DNA of 64,000 nucleotides, taken from positions 1-64,000 of the forward strand of contig CAKUQY010000005.1 of assembly GCA_934675585.1 (NCBI GenBank), written 5' to 3'. Position numbers and translations under genes: made by a program. The DNA is from an uncultured Opitutales bacterium (GTDB taxonomy: Bacteria; Verrucomicrobiota; Verrucomicrobiia; Opitutales; UBA953). Every line of letters starts with the position of its first letter. The first letter of the stretch is position 1. The notes under the pieces were generated by a model. It worked only from the letters and a program-made list of their open reading frames with translations, was not told the origin of the DNA and made no database searches. Positions 63,983 to 64,000 of this stretch are shown here, piece by piece.

Positions 63983-64000
63983 GCCGAGAGCAAGCTTGAC

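Overview
The window looks like a chromosome segment of a Gram-negative, host-associated member of Verrucomicrobiota, most likely class Opitutae (inference). Three proteins end in PEP-CTERM sorting tails (a PEPSAF/PEPSMF motif, a hydrophobic helix, then an Arg cluster). There are LPS genes, lipoproteins and a SecDF fusion. Catabolism centres on mucin-type sugars: L-fucose uptake and isomerisation, a GH20 hexosaminidase and a GH89 alpha-N-acetylglucosaminidase. The genome-wide signature is a very dense 9-mer, GCGGGAACG (reverse CGTTCCCGC), present in both orientations inside and between genes. It is so frequent that proteins are peppered with AGT, VPA, RER and GNA tripeptides.

Layout. 0-7.9 kb is an AT-rich accessory block: a membrane acyltransferase, four surface-polysaccharide glycosyltransferases, a truncated GT2 copy and an RloA/RloB (AbiL-type) defence pair. 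8-11.4 kb holds fucP-fucI. 12-15.3 kb has tRNA-Arg, SRP RNA, a lipoprotein, kdsD and an O-antigen ligase-like protein. 15.4-21.7 kb has GH20, an IMPase, three secreted or membrane unknowns and trpS. 21.8-25.9 kb has two tRNA-Ser genes around an operon of an IdeS-like PEP-CTERM cysteine protease and a GH89 enzyme carrying an in-frame amber stop. 26-29.9 kb has grpE-dnaJ, a GT9 heptosyltransferase, HPr and guanine deaminase. At 29.9-31.4 kb a RelA/SpoT-domain gene sits between two 213-bp direct repeats. 31.5-38.9 kb has glgA, an IMPase and an aryl-polyene-like set (ketoreductase, ketosynthase, chain-length factor, LPLAT, two ACPs) with two lipoproteins. 38.9-42.1 kb has lolD, murD and tyrS. 42.5-54.3 kb is bounded by long repeats and holds a second IdeS-like protease, the rpsM-rpsK-rpsD-rpoA-rplQ operon, another PEP-CTERM protein, an EIIA-like/diadenylate cyclase fusion, nuoA and an M3 oligopeptidase. 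54.5-64 kb has dapB, an LpxL-heptosyltransferase fusion, an acyltransferase, a sugar kinase-like gene, argA and secDF.

How the genes fit together: glycosidases, fucose genes and exported IdeS-like proteases suggest foraging on host mucins and immunoglobulin-like proteins, while LPS and polysaccharide genes build and vary the cell surface. The most notable possibly undescribed system is the 9-mer. It behaves like a DNA uptake sequence: both orientations, very high density, inverted pairs forming intrinsic terminators, and absence from blocks that look foreign. That reading is inference from pattern, because no uptake machinery lies in this window.
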